Source: an uncultured Bacteroidota bacterium
Lineage (GTDB): Bacteria > Bacteroidota > Bacteroidia > Chitinophagales > Chitinophagaceae
Assembly: GCA_937928385.1 (NCBI GenBank)
Contig: CALEZD010000035.1
Location: 4,441-68,440 of the forward strand
DNA length: 64,000 bases
Direction: 5' to 3'
Below the pieces are notes generated by a model. That model did not search any database. It saw nothing but the letters and a program-made list of their open reading frames with translations, and was not told where the DNA came from. Within the stretch, counting starts at the first letter, position 1. Every line of letters starts with the position of its first letter. Below are positions 20,148 through 28,758 of this stretch, one piece after another. A program made the translations under genes and the position numbers.

Positions 20148-20337
20148 TGTGGCAATCGCGGGTTATAAACATCGCGTGGAAAAGTCACATTAACCAGTAT
20201 TGTGTTTTAATCATTTACTTTGCAACTACAGGCAATTTATTCTTTATGAATAAATCTTTATGAATTACCTGTTTATAATTGAATTTTAGTATTTTTCGTT
20301 TCAGGAAATACTTAAATATATTCTTGTGGAATCAATA

Positions 20338-20679
20338 ATGCGTCCGATATTACTGGGAATAGCCGCAATACTGGCCATCATATTGTATAGGATGCTCAGC
20401 CGCGGTGGTAAAACATACTCCTACAACCGTACGCAGTATATTTCGTTTCTTTCAGACGGCTCAGAACATGTAATTCATGAAGAATCGTCCGGCTCGATAA
20501 TTATAACTGGCAAAACGGTACTAATAGACGGGCTGGAATATATATACAAGCCCGCCGACAATGAGCCTGTACAGGCTCTGCTGGATTATGACGATAATGG
20601 CCTGCGCAGTGTAAGGGTGTTGCTGGTAGAAGGCGAAAAACAGTACTTCATCAACCGCAATCCTGAACAGAATTCCTGA
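20338..20679 (+). CDS. Small single-pass membrane protein of unknown function
   Basis: A 113-residue protein with one N-terminal membrane helix (LLGIAAILAIILYRML) and a soluble domain of about 85 residues rich in beta-prone and acidic residues. ATG 20338 is preferred because it places the helix at the very N-terminus; an in-frame GTG at 20326 would add four residues. I do not recognise the family. It precedes the DUF983 gene on the same strand by 64 bp, but a promoter-like element lies between them. Confidence 0.7.
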   Translation: MRPILLGIAAILAIILYRMLSRGGKTYSYNRTQYISFLSDGSEHVIHEESSGSIIITGKTVLIDGLEYIYKPADNEPVQALLDYDDNGLRSVRVLLVEGEKQYFINRNPEQNS

Positions 20680-20728
20680 TAACAATTACCGTTTGCCCAT
20701 ACTCATTGCCTTCTTCACAGATTAAAGG

Positions 20729-20736
20729 TAATTTTG
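20729..20736 (+). promoter_or_regulatory. -7 element upstream of the DUF983 gene
   Basis: TAATTTTG matches TAnnTTTG; ATTG lies 20 bp upstream as a partial -33 box. Only 7 nt separate it from ATG 20744, so the message would have almost no leader. Confidence 0.45.
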
Positions 20737-20743
20737 CATCCTT

Positions 20744-21148
20744 ATGTGCGCACACGATAGTAAATCAGCTTCCTTTATTGGCGGCATCATCAAAATGAAA
20801 TGCCCCAACTGCAGAAGAGGCGATGCTTTTGTCAACAAATCTGTGTTCCCACTGGGTAAAAGCCTGAAACTGGTAGATAATTGCGCCGTTTGCGGGCAAA
20901 AAATGGTAAATGAAACCAATAATGGCCCCGGTATCAATTACGCACTTACTGTTGTTATCTTCTTCCTGAACTTCTTCTGGTACTGGCCAATATTCGGCAT
21001 CAGCTACTTTGATAACAGCCTCTACTATTTTATGACCGTCAGCACCATAATAGTAATATTGATACAACCCTGGACCATGCGGTATTCGCGTATTTTGTAC
21101 CTGTATATGTATGTGCCTTTCCAAAGCAACAGGCACCTGCAACGATAA
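20744..21148 (+). CDS. DUF983-family membrane protein with zinc ribbon
   Basis: A 134-residue protein. A CxxC pair (CPNC near residue 20) and a second pair (CAVC near residue 48) form a likely zinc ribbon. Two hydrophobic helices follow (ALTVVIFFLNFFWYWPIFG and FMTVSTIIVILIQPW). This matches the DUF983 family, whose molecular function is unknown. Start is uncertain: ATG 20744 gives 17 extra residues before MKCPNCRRG, and ATG 20795 would begin directly at the zinc ribbon as many relatives do. Confidence 0.82.
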   Translation: MCAHDSKSASFIGGIIKMKCPNCRRGDAFVNKSVFPLGKSLKLVDNCAVCGQKMVNETNNGPGINYALTVVIFFLNFFWYWPIFGISYFDNSLYYFMTVSTIIVILIQPWTMRYSRILYLYMYVPFQSNRHLQR

Positions 21149-21151
21149 TAA

Positions 21152-21661
21152 CTACCAATTTCCTGCATAAGACAAATCCTGCCCGGAAACATCTGCCAGG
21201 TAAGCGTGCTTTAATCCCGTTATCTGCCTGGTATGCAGATAATCGTGTGCCAGCCAGTTAGCTAATACCATAACTGCAGACATAGCCCCAAGTTTAGGAT
21301 GATGATAGATATTGTTCCATGCTGCATCCTTTAGCGACTGTAACCATTCTATTGAGGATTTTCTTTCCATTATAAACTCAGTCAACTTCTCATCAAAGCT
21401 TTGCTCCATGTATTTCCTTTCCAGTACCCAACCTGCCGGGTTAATGGATTTCATTTCAACACCGGGTGTCAATAGTATATGTTTCACCCTTGCCCTGAAA
21501 TCTTCGCGCTCTTCGTCACACAAATGGCATATTACTTCCAATAGGCACCATTTGTCCGGCTGTGGCTTCCATACATATTCTTCGCGCCCTATATTCACTA
21601 ATTCCGCCTCAAATACAGCTATATTTTGCTGTAGCTTGTTGATGATATATTCTGTTTCCAT
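21152..21661 (-). CDS. DinB-like four-helix-bundle protein
   Basis: A 169-residue cytosolic protein of the DinB/YfiT-like metalloenzyme superfamily. The usual pattern is visible: helix 1 beginning with INKLQQNI, PDKWCLLEVICHLCDEE with the first histidine, and WLAHDYLHTRQI with the other two. These histidines normally bind a divalent metal. Members include thiol-dependent transferases and DNA-damage-inducible proteins, so substrate is open. A TTG start at 21682 would be longer by seven residues but overlaps the promoter-like TACTTTG at 21680-21686; ATG 21661 is preferred. It converges on the DUF983 gene with a 3-bp gap. Confidence 0.85.
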   Translation of the reverse strand: METEYIINKLQQNIAVFEAELVNIGREEYVWKPQPDKWCLLEVICHLCDEEREDFRARVKHILLTPGVEMKSINPAGWVLERKYMEQSFDEKLTEFIMERKSSIEWLQSLKDAAWNNIYHHPKLGAMSAVMVLANWLAHDYLHTRQITGLKHAYLADVSGQDLSYAGNW

Positions 21662-21867
21662 ACCAGTTGTAATGTATGGCAAAGTACCGATTTGAGTACT
21701 TAAAAAAGTTTAATAACCTTACCTTTTATTATTCAGCTTATCGTCATTATCTAAGGACACTTACAACTCGCATAAATACAAACAAATGATAATCAATATA
21801 TTATAGCATACAATTTGTTAATCGCTTGTGAACGGGTTGCTAATCGGGCGTTAACAGGAGGCGAAAA

Positions 21868-21899
21868 TTTCCCATGTCTGCAACCCCGCCGCATCTTTG
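21868..21899 (+). promoter_or_regulatory. Candidate promoter of the 21962 exported protein
   Basis: TTTC, a 20-bp spacer and CATCTTTG approximate the Bacteroidota TTTG / TAnnTTTG promoter with one mismatch in each box. The leader of about 60 nt that follows is A/C-rich and unstructured. Confidence 0.4.
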
Positions 21900-21961
21900 T
21901 ATCACAATAGCAAACAAACACAAACAAATCAACCAAACTAAAAACAACTAAAACAAACAAA

Positions 21962-22516
21962 ATGAAAAAGATCATCGCAATCGCAGCCTTCGCAACTATC
22001 GGTTTCTCAGCTAACGCTCAAAACCAGGCTAACCAGAATTCTTCTGCTTCTCAGACTACCAACCTGGTATTGAGCAACGCAATCGAAATCACTTTTACAG
22101 GTAACAACAGTGCTACAGGTGCTGATGTAACCATCCCTTTCACTACTGTTAATGACTACGCCAATGGTGTTGAGTCTGACGCACAGGAACTGAAAGTACG
22201 TTCTAACAAAAACTTTTCTGTAGCCGTTAAAGCTAACGCAGGTGAGTTCTCTTATACAGGTAACACTACCCCCGCTCCTGAAATGCCCGTAGAAGGTGTA
22301 CTGGCTGTGAAAGTAACAGCAAATGGTACAGGCGGCAGCATCGCAGGTTCTTTCAGCGAATATGCAACACTGACCAGCAGCAACCAGGACCTGATAACTG
22401 CGGCTGACCGTGGTGGCAACCAGACTTTCAGCGTAAAGTATAAAGCTACTCCCGGTTTTGCTTACCCTGCAGGTACTTACGCTGTAGATGTAGTTTATAC
22501 CGCTACTCAGGAATAA
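21962..22516 (+). CDS. Small abundant-looking exported beta-rich protein
   Basis: A 184-residue protein with a signal peptide (MKKIIAIAAFATIGFSANA, cleaved before QNQ) and no cysteine. The mature part is rich in Asn, Thr, Ala, Gly and Val and has alternating hydrophobic residues, suggesting a beta-sandwich similar in style to pilus-like or DUF4402-type surface proteins. The C-terminus KYKATPGFAYPAGTYAVDVVYTATQE is highly strand-like. Codon choice is visibly narrow (CTG for Leu, AAC for Asn, ACT/ACA for Thr), as in highly expressed genes. It is monocistronic with a strong terminator. No family assigned with confidence. Confidence 0.82.
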   Translation: MKKIIAIAAFATIGFSANAQNQANQNSSASQTTNLVLSNAIEITFTGNNSATGADVTIPFTTVNDYANGVESDAQELKVRSNKNFSVAVKANAGEFSYTGNTTPAPEMPVEGVLAVKVTANGTGGSIAGSFSEYATLTSSNQDLITAADRGGNQTFSVKYKATPGFAYPAGTYAVDVVYTATQE

Positions 22517-22537
22517 TAATACACACTTTCAAATATT

Positions 22538-22567
22538 AAAGAAGCAGCCCTGTAAGGCTGCTTCTTT
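22538..22567. terminator. Bidirectional terminator between 21962 gene and T9SS protein
   Basis: A perfect 12-bp stem, AAAGAAGCAGCC with GGCTGCTTCTTT, has a 6-nt loop and lies between two convergent genes. The plus strand continues with GCTTTTGTT. Confidence 0.85.
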
Positions 22568-22592
22568 GCTTTTGTTATCTGAATAAACTTAT

Positions 22593-23669
22593 TTACTGTT
22601 TTATAAACGGTGCATAAGCCACCTTATTATCAAAACTAACTCTTACCAGGTAGTTACCAGGAACAAATGAGGCAACATCAACAATACCGGTGTTTTGCAA
22701 GCATGCTACCGTACGTCCCTGCATATCAAATACCTCAACAATATATTGATGCTCTCCTGAGGGTATCTTCAATCGCAGCTGGTCAGTAGCGGGGTTTGGG
22801 TGTACTTCCAGCCTGCTTGCAGTATTGTCCGTACCTGCATCCTGTATGGATGACGGGCGGTAACTGTCCCTGTAGCGCACGGCAGTGATAGTTTCAGTGC
22901 TACCTGTTACCGTAGTGGTTATCCAGAGCGCAGGGTAATGCTCGCCTGGTATCAGCCACTTATAATCCACAGTACGGCGGGGAATGCCTATTGCAGGCAG
23001 GGGTAACACCTGCACACTGTCAAGAGCCACTACTTCAGTCCTTACCCTGATACAGTTTTGCGCTGTAGTGAAATAGGGTGTTTTGATGGTACCCCAGGCA
23101 TCTGCTTTTGTAAAGCGGTCGCCACTCTGCACCAGCGAACCTACTGAAGGCACCTGGACCTTCAGGTAAAAATCAGAGGTATCATCATTGCCGTAATTCA
23201 GCGGAAAGAAATACCACTCGTCTTCGTTGGAATAAACGGCTGGCACAGGTGTACCACTGATACGCGCACCGAAACCTTCAGCTACAAAACGGGATGACGG
23301 ATTAGCTTTTTTGCTAAAGAACGTATATACCTCAGTAACTGTAACAGGTAGTGGAGTGCCACCCACACCTAGGGTATCAGCTACTTTATACCCATAGGCT
23401 GTTGGCGAAATAAGCACTGCGTAAGCCGGGTTTACCTGCAAAGCAGATTTATATTCATCTACCCGCTGCAACATAGGAGTAAGTGTATCAAAGTTCCACA
23501 CTTTATTTGCACCTGTATCGTTCAGGTTGATATTAAACCCCAAAGCTAATGTGGTACTGTAGCGCAGTGTATCACCATTCACCGGCATATCGTTGGCGGT
23601 GATAGTCACTTGCCCATACGCACTGCTTATGGTTGAAATCAATAATAATGTGAGTAAACAATTCTTCAT
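22593..23669 (-). CDS. Secreted protein with T9SS type A sorting domain
   Basis: A 358-residue exported protein: signal peptide (to about residue 19, SSAYG), an unassigned beta-rich body (about 20-275), and a C-terminal T9SS type A domain (about 283-358) with the marks EVHPNPATDQLRLKI, VEVFDMQGRTV and GNYLVRV. The sorting domain directs passage through the type IX secretion machine and surface attachment or release. The body contains repeated mention-worthy strand patterns but no catalytic motif I can recognise. It converges on the 21962 gene with a shared terminator. Confidence 0.88.
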   Translation of the reverse strand: MKNCLLTLLLISTISSAYGQVTITANDMPVNGDTLRYSTTLALGFNINLNDTGANKVWNFDTLTPMLQRVDEYKSALQVNPAYAVLISPTAYGYKVADTLGVGGTPLPVTVTEVYTFFSKKANPSSRFVAEGFGARISGTPVPAVYSNEDEWYFFPLNYGNDDTSDFYLKVQVPSVGSLVQSGDRFTKADAWGTIKTPYFTTAQNCIRVRTEVVALDSVQVLPLPAIGIPRRTVDYKWLIPGEHYPALWITTTVTGSTETITAVRYRDSYRPSSIQDAGTDNTASRLEVHPNPATDQLRLKIPSGEHQYIVEVFDMQGRTVACLQNTGIVDVASFVPGNYLVRVSFDNKVAYAPFIKQ

Positions 23670-23753
23670 ATCAATCGTTTTAATTAGTAGATAACAAATA
23701 TCATATTTTTTATAATCACTTGCTTATAACTTTATTGAGTAAATCATAGAATT

Positions 23754-24149
23754 ATGGAGGAAAGAATGAATGAAGCGACACGTAACAGGCCTGAAGGCGA
23801 CAGGGTAATTGATGCCCCGATGGTAGAGATAGACCTGAATAAGTATATACAGCAGCTAAAAAGCGAGGAAGCCTGGCTAAACAGCCAGCGTAATGCCATA
23901 ACCTTATTTAAAACGGACACCATGCGTATAGTGCTCATTGGGCTACACGCTGACGGCCAATTGCCCGAACATAAAGCAGAGGGGATTATCAGTGTACAGG
24001 TACTGAAGGGTCATATCCGGTTCAAGGTGGGGGATGATGAAAGAAAGCTGGCAGAGGGTAATATGCTCACCCTGCACGAAAAAATACCGCATAGCGTTAT
24101 AGCCATAGAAGAATCCGCTTTCCTGCTCACTATGGCTTTAAAAAAATAG
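23754..24149 (+). CDS. Cupin-fold protein
   Basis: A 131-residue single-domain protein. The stretch LIGLHADGQLPEHKAEGIISVQVLKG and GNMLTLHEKIPHSVIAIE fits the two conserved cupin motifs, with H in PEHKAEG and H in IPHSV as possible metal ligands; one of the usual histidines of motif 1 is replaced. An acidic N-terminal extension of about 45 residues precedes the barrel. Such small cupins can sense or bind small molecules. It may be co-transcribed with the CvfB-like gene 28 bp downstream. Confidence 0.82.
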   Translation: MEERMNEATRNRPEGDRVIDAPMVEIDLNKYIQQLKSEEAWLNSQRNAITLFKTDTMRIVLIGLHADGQLPEHKAEGIISVQVLKGHIRFKVGDDERKLAEGNMLTLHEKIPHSVIAIEESAFLLTMALKK

Positions 24150-24177
24150 ATTAGCTTCGCACCAAAGAAGGAAAAAT

Positions 24178-25014
24178 ATGGCACCGCAGGCGGGTATATA
24201 TCATAAACTTAAGGTGGTAAAGCATGTTGACTTCGGGATATACCTGGACGGTGGCGATGTAGAAATACTGATGCCCAAACGTTTTGTGCCCGCGGGAGTG
24301 CAGGATGGTGACGAAATAGAAGTATTCATATACCACGATAACGAGGGCAGGCTGATAGCCACCAACCAAAAACCTTATGGCACTGTTGGGCAGGTAGCCC
24401 TGTTGCAGGCAAGAGACAAAAACAACCAGGGCGCCTTCTTGGATTGGGGCCTGATGAAAGATATATTCCTGCCCATGTCGCAGCAGAAATCGACAGTAAG
24501 AACGGGTGGCAAGTATTTAGTGTACATATATATCGATGATATGACCGGCCGCGTGGCAGCTACCGAACACATTTCACGATTTTTAGACAACGATACCCTG
24601 ACCGTACAGGAAGGTGATGAGGTAGATATGGTAATATGGCGCGAAACAGATATCGGGTATTCTGTAATCATCAACAACAAACACGAAGGGCTGCTGCATT
24701 ACAACGAAGTGTTTAAGGAACTAAATCCAGGCGACCACGAAAAGGGTTACATAAAGGCAATACTGGAAAATAATAAAGTAACGGTATCCCTGGGCAAAAA
24801 AGGCTACCAGCGCATTGAAACTGAAGCGGAAAAAATTATGCGCCTGCTGGACGAAAACAATGGCTACCTGCCCTACCACGACAAATCAGACCCCGAAGAG
24901 ATTTATGAGTTTTTCGGCATGAGCAAAAAAGCCTTTAAAATGGCCGTTGGCGCGCTGTACAAACAACGAAAAATAGCTCTGACCAAAACAGGCATCAAGC
25001 AGGAGGTCGATTAA
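24178..25014 (+). CDS. CvfB-like S1 RNA-binding protein
   Basis: A 278-residue cytosolic protein with tandem S1-type OB folds and a C-terminal winged helix, the CvfB/YitL arrangement. Visible S1 elements are VDFGIYLDGGDVEILMP (about 20-36), NNQGAFLDWGLMKDIFLP (about 82-99) and VIINNKHEGLLHYNEV (about 162-177). The end, EEIYEFFGMSKKAFKMAVGALYKQRKIALT, is the winged-helix part. CvfB binds RNA and influences virulence-gene expression in Firmicutes; the role in Bacteroidota is not established. Its last 4 bp overlap the convergent DUF4412 gene. Confidence 0.9.
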   Translation: MAPQAGIYHKLKVVKHVDFGIYLDGGDVEILMPKRFVPAGVQDGDEIEVFIYHDNEGRLIATNQKPYGTVGQVALLQARDKNNQGAFLDWGLMKDIFLPMSQQKSTVRTGGKYLVYIYIDDMTGRVAATEHISRFLDNDTLTVQEGDEVDMVIWRETDIGYSVIINNKHEGLLHYNEVFKELNPGDHEKGYIKAILENNKVTVSLGKKGYQRIETEAEKIMRLLDENNGYLPYHDKSDPEEIYEFFGMSKKAFKMAVGALYKQRKIALTKTGIKQEVD

Positions 25015-25793
25015 CGCCCGCTGAACATATCCGTTTTCTTGTAGTTACTCAGCGTTACTGACTGGTTAGACTTTGTATTGATGTCCACTATTTCTATCCC
25101 TGATTTCAACTCACCTTTCTCGTAAAACTTACCCTCCATCATCATTCCTTTCATACCACCTACCCCATCAATGCTATTGAAAAACGCCGCCATCGGGCTG
25201 CCTTTGAACGATTGGGCGATATCTACAGGTATTTTATCTGTCACCCATATTTCTCCCCTGCTGTCTTTTTCTTTATCTACACATACAAATTCCTCGCAGG
25301 AGTATCCCCGGATAGACTTAGTCTTGCCGCTCTTACTGCATTTAACATTATCGGGTTTACCGGTACTCCCGCCCATCTGTTTTTCCATACCCTTAAAAGC
25401 ATTTATATTCATAGCCATATAGGTTTTTTTTTGTTCGTCCAGCATTACCATAGTGCTGTTCTTGCTATCATACACCACCATCATTTCTTTACCCGCACTT
25501 TTATTTTCCCTGCCCACAAATGCAAATGTTTCTTCTGCCCCGTTTACATGATACTTCATATCAGTAGCTTCCTTCTTCACGCCGTTTTTGTATTCTGTCA
25601 CACGCATGGTCATTGATATAGGAAACTTATACACTGGCCTGGTTTCAGCGTTGGCCATTCCTGCCATCATCTCCTGTAGTTTGGCCATACCCTCAGCCGC
25701 ATACTTTTCCTGTGCGGCTTTTTCTGCCTGTCCCTTTTGGGCGAATGATAATTGAGATAACATCAGGCAGGATACGATGAGTAAGTTTTTCAT
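25011..25793 (-). CDS. Exported DUF4412-like protein
   Basis: A 260-residue protein with a signal peptide (MKNLLIVSCLMLSQLSFA) and a mature part that follows the DUF4412 pattern: KYHVNGAEETFAFVGREN, VVYDSKNSTMVMLDEQKKTYMAM, a central SIRGYSCEEFVC with two cysteines, and a C-terminal strand pair ending VTLSNYKKTD. It resembles LolA-like folds in layout, but lipoprotein binding has not been shown for this family. The frame can be extended to 25829; the signal peptide places the start at ATG 25793. Confidence 0.82.
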   Translation of the reverse strand: MKNLLIVSCLMLSQLSFAQKGQAEKAAQEKYAAEGMAKLQEMMAGMANAETRPVYKFPISMTMRVTEYKNGVKKEATDMKYHVNGAEETFAFVGRENKSAGKEMMVVYDSKNSTMVMLDEQKKTYMAMNINAFKGMEKQMGGSTGKPDNVKCSKSGKTKSIRGYSCEEFVCVDKEKDSRGEIWVTDKIPVDIAQSFKGSPMAAFFNSIDGVGGMKGMMMEGKFYEKGELKSGIEIVDINTKSNQSVTLSNYKKTDMFSGR

Positions 25794-25911
25794 AACATAA
25801 AATTTACAAGATAAAGATACAGATAGCATATATCCGAACCAACGGATATTACTTATGTTTTTAACAGATTATTGAACTACAATTGCTTATTTTTCAAGTT
25901 GTATTATTTAT

Positions 25912-27294
25912 ATGGCCTGGAAAAAAACGAAATGGCTGTTCAGGTATTACGCCCAGTATTTCCCGTTTACTATCAACACGGTATTGTGTGCAGTAGCGGC
26001 ATGGCTGGGGTACAAACTGCTGTACAACCCCGCCTCTAAAACCGACCCCGAACCATTCCGCCCGTTCATCATCCTGATGGGCAAAATGGTATTCTGGTTC
26101 ATTATCGCACTCATACTGGCATCTATAATCAGTACAATAGCCAGTTGGCTGTATTACCTGTGGCTGTACAGGAAACGCAATACAAGGCTGGAACTGAACT
26201 TCGTTACACAAACCATCAATGGGCGTAAGAATAAGCTATATATGGATGCGTCGTTGCAGGGCGCTAAGCGTCCTTTGCTGGGCTTCATCAAGGGCAGGTT
26301 GTTTTATGACGACCACGAAATGACGGATAAATTCAGCCTGCTGTCTAACAAGCGAAAAGAAAAGAGTATATGGCCCGTAGCTGTTTCCGGGCGCAGCAGG
26401 CTGGAATTGCCGGATATAAAAGAATACCAGCTTAAAGGCGGCTTTGTCTATTTCCATGATATGCTGCACCTGTTTTCTTTGGCTGTACATCAGCCTGTTA
26501 CGGGACAATTTCACCAGCCGCCTGTACTGAACAAAAAAGACGACAAAGAAGTAGCACCGAAGAAAACCGAGACAACGGATATACGAATAGACCAACTGCG
26601 CCGTGTAGAAGGCGAGTACCTGAATTATAAAGATTTCGAATCGGGCGACGATGTGCGCCGGATAGTATGGAAAGTATATGCCAAAAACCGTGAACTGGTG
26701 GTGCGCATACCCGAACGTTTTGAGCCCTTTGCCTCACACTTGTATTTTTACGCTTCTTTCTACGCGCCTATGAAAGCCCAATGGCTGGGTGATGGTTACC
26801 TGAAAGAAATGCTGAATTACTTCAAAAATAATGTATGGACGGTGTACGATACGCTGGCAGCTAAGGAATGGGCCATGCGTTACATCCCCGACCAGCAATT
26901 CAACCTGCCCGAGCACCTGGGCGATGCGGAACGTGCTGCCCGTATCATCAGCAACAGCGGCTGGCATAAAGACAAAAACCTGCGCGAGTATTTTAATCCC
27001 AAACAGGGTACCGTGCTGTGCATCTCATCGCTGACGGATATACAGGAACTTCAAGACATACTGGATGAGAGTAATGATTCAACCGTTGTCTATTTCGTTA
27101 AGCTATCACATACATTCAGGCATTTTGTGGCATGGAACTGGGTAAAGCGTATCATCTTTCAGCCACCGCAAGACAGGTTGAATAAACTACGCACCACATG
27201 GGTATTCTCCCCCACCCGTATGCGGGTGCTGAAAAGAGAAAAAGAAATTGAAGCTCTATTGAAAAAGAGTTCCGTTACTTACGGTATACTATAA
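25912..27294 (+). CDS. DUF58-domain membrane protein
   Basis: A 460-residue protein with two N-terminal membrane helices (about 20-42 and 56-85) and a long cytosolic or periplasmic part. The DUF58 hallmark is RVEGEYLNYKDFESGDDVRRIVWKVYAKN (about 230-258), here split in reading as EGEYLNYKDFESGDDVRRI and VWKVYAKNRELVVR. DUF58 proteins usually occur with a MoxR ATPase and von Willebrand A proteins; neither is adjacent, so this is an orphan copy. The C-terminal 170 residues have a Rossmann-like alternation but no recognisable metal-binding motif. It abuts the convergent 27296 gene with one base between stops. Confidence 0.8.
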   Translation: MAWKKTKWLFRYYAQYFPFTINTVLCAVAAWLGYKLLYNPASKTDPEPFRPFIILMGKMVFWFIIALILASIISTIASWLYYLWLYRKRNTRLELNFVTQTINGRKNKLYMDASLQGAKRPLLGFIKGRLFYDDHEMTDKFSLLSNKRKEKSIWPVAVSGRSRLELPDIKEYQLKGGFVYFHDMLHLFSLAVHQPVTGQFHQPPVLNKKDDKEVAPKKTETTDIRIDQLRRVEGEYLNYKDFESGDDVRRIVWKVYAKNRELVVRIPERFEPFASHLYFYASFYAPMKAQWLGDGYLKEMLNYFKNNVWTVYDTLAAKEWAMRYIPDQQFNLPEHLGDAERAARIISNSGWHKDKNLREYFNPKQGTVLCISSLTDIQELQDILDESNDSTVVYFVKLSHTFRHFVAWNWVKRIIFQPPQDRLNKLRTTWVFSPTRMRVLKREKEIEALLKKSSVTYGIL

Positions 27295-27295
27295 C

Positions 27296-28006
27296 CTATT
27301 GTTTAGGCTTGGGAATATGTTTCCTGTCCCAACGGATGGCGTAGCTGAGGAATACATTAAAATCGAATACTGTGTTCTTTTCCCCCTTACCGTACCCTGC
27401 AATATTGTACGGCGGCAGTTCTTTAAACTGTTTGGCGTTGACCAGGAACTTGCCCCGCATATTCCAGCCCACGAAGAGGTGTTTGGCTATTTCTACCCTC
27501 ACCCCGCCCGTCAATTCTATCCAGTGTGCAGTCAGTCCTGTACCCGGCACTGTGCCCGCTATAACACCCCAAGTACTGTCTGTAATAGTATAATTCGCAT
27601 TGCTGCGGTTAATTAAACCCACCCCATAACGCAGGCCGATGAAGCCCATATCCCAGTCATCCTGTTTCAAACGGGGCAGCAGGCTCTTGTTGATACCCGC
27701 CCTGAAGAAGATATTATTGCTCTTGTAAGCCAGGTCGGGGTAATTGAGCGATGCGTTACCCCAGCCACCTTCCGCCACTATATACAGGTCTTTCCTCCAA
27801 TAAAAATCCAGTTCCAGTTCATAGCTGATACGCTCCTCTTTATCCTTCTGAAGCTGGTTGAAGAGTATCCTGCTGATATCAAAGCCTAACCTCAGTTGGT
27901 GCGCACTGTCTACTATTGCCGGGCGTTCTTCTTCCTCCTCTACATCCTGTGCAGAGGCATTTACCGTAGCGGCCAGTAATAATATGCTAATAAAATACTT
28001 TAACAT
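27296..28006 (-). CDS. Outer-membrane beta-barrel protein, DUF6048-like
   Basis: A 236-residue exported protein with a signal peptide (to about residue 19, ASAQDV), an acidic patch (EEEEER) and then a small barrel. Strands such as DIVAEGGW-type repeats, RAGINKSLLPRL, MGFIGLRYGVGL, LTGGVRVEIAKHLFVGWNMR and FLSYAIRWDRK resemble DUF6048 of Bacteroidota. Its start lies inside the end of the upstream DUF6452-like gene (20-bp overlap), so translation is coupled. It is the last gene of the pheT operon. Function unknown. Confidence 0.8.
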   Translation of the reverse strand: MLKYFISILLLAATVNASAQDVEEEEERPAIVDSAHQLRLGFDISRILFNQLQKDKEERISYELELDFYWRKDLYIVAEGGWGNASLNYPDLAYKSNNIFFRAGINKSLLPRLKQDDWDMGFIGLRYGVGLINRSNANYTITDSTWGVIAGTVPGTGLTAHWIELTGGVRVEIAKHLFVGWNMRGKFLVNAKQFKELPPYNIAGYGKGEKNTVFDFNVFLSYAIRWDRKHIPKPKQ

Positions 28007-28490
28007 GTATCACATCAGTAGCGTTAGTCACTTCAGTTTTTTCTATCCTGGCAGAGTCAATGAAATAATTCGTGTTTGCAATATTTTTCAATGAATACAC
28101 CATAGCATAACCGCAGGCAGTTGAAAGAAATACCGGTTTGCGCTCATAATAAAATGTAATCATATCCATACCCAAGCGGTTGCTTGTATCCGGCATGATT
28201 AACCATCGGGTACTATCTGCAATAGCCGACAAAGGCCCCTGGAAATCGCTTAAAGCACTCCTCCCATCGAAAAACCATATCGGCGTATCTACATACCCCA
28301 CCACCGGCGCCGGGAGTGGCAGAACCACGCCCGCGCTGCCGGTATCGGCTTCCTTCATTGTTTGCAACTTCAAAAAATACCGTCTCGGCTCCAGGCATGG
28401 GCCGCGGCCATCGTTACTCTTGTTGCAGGCCATATACACGCCACACAACAGCGAAAACAACATTAATGCGATGGTATTCCGTTTAATCAT
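27987..28490 (-). CDS. Lipoprotein, DUF6452-like
   Basis: A 167-residue protein with a lipoprotein signal (LLCGVYMACNK, cysteine near residue 22). The mature part has a CLEPRRYFLKL strand soon after the lipid anchor and paired strands ending IHVKVFY. This matches the DUF6452 family, which in Bacteroidota usually lies next to a DUF6048 gene, as here. The pair may act together at the outer membrane, but no function is known. It overlaps the coiled-coil gene before it by 8 bp and the DUF6048 gene after it by 20 bp. Confidence 0.78.
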   Translation of the reverse strand: MIKRNTIALMLFSLLCGVYMACNKSNDGRGPCLEPRRYFLKLQTMKEADTGSAGVVLPLPAPVVGYVDTPIWFFDGRSALSDFQGPLSAIADSTRWLIMPDTSNRLGMDMITFYYERKPVFLSTACGYAMVYSLKNIANTNYFIDSARIEKTEVTNATDVIHVKVFY

Positions 28491-28758
28491 TGAGTGATGC
28501 CAGTAGTTTATCTATATCCCCTATCAGCGAATTCAGTTGCTTGCGCATAGCGTTCTTATCACCTTTCGTGGCCAATACATCAGCGGTTTGCGTGGTAGTC
28601 AGTTGTTCTTCCAGTGTGGCTACTTTTTTATTCAGTTGCAGCAGTTCGTCCTTTTGTTTATGCATAGCCTGTTGCAGGCTTTCTTTTTCGGCCTGTAGCG
28701 CTGCGTGTTTTTTCAGCAGCTTATCCAGTTTGCTATGTAACAAAGTCAGTTCCTGCAT
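28483..28758 (-). CDS. Small coiled-coil protein downstream of pheT
   Basis: A 91-residue cytosolic protein that is almost all heptad-repeat coiled coil (about 1-58, for example LHSKLDKLLKKHAALQAEK) followed by a short helical tail MRKQLNSLIGDIDKLLASL. In many Bacteroidota a gene like this sits between pheT and zapA and may help division; here zapA does not follow. It overlaps the pheT stop by one base (TAATG) and the next gene by 8 bp, so the operon is translationally linked. The division role is inference from context. Confidence 0.78.
   Translation of the reverse strand: MQELTLLHSKLDKLLKKHAALQAEKESLQQAMHKQKDELLQLNKKVATLEEQLTTTQTADVLATKGDKNAMRKQLNSLIGDIDKLLASLND

Noticed and set aside
21793..21975. 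60-residue hydrophobic minus-strand frame before the 21962 gene
   Set aside because: It overlaps the promoter and start of a better gene and consists of A/C-rich leader read backwards.
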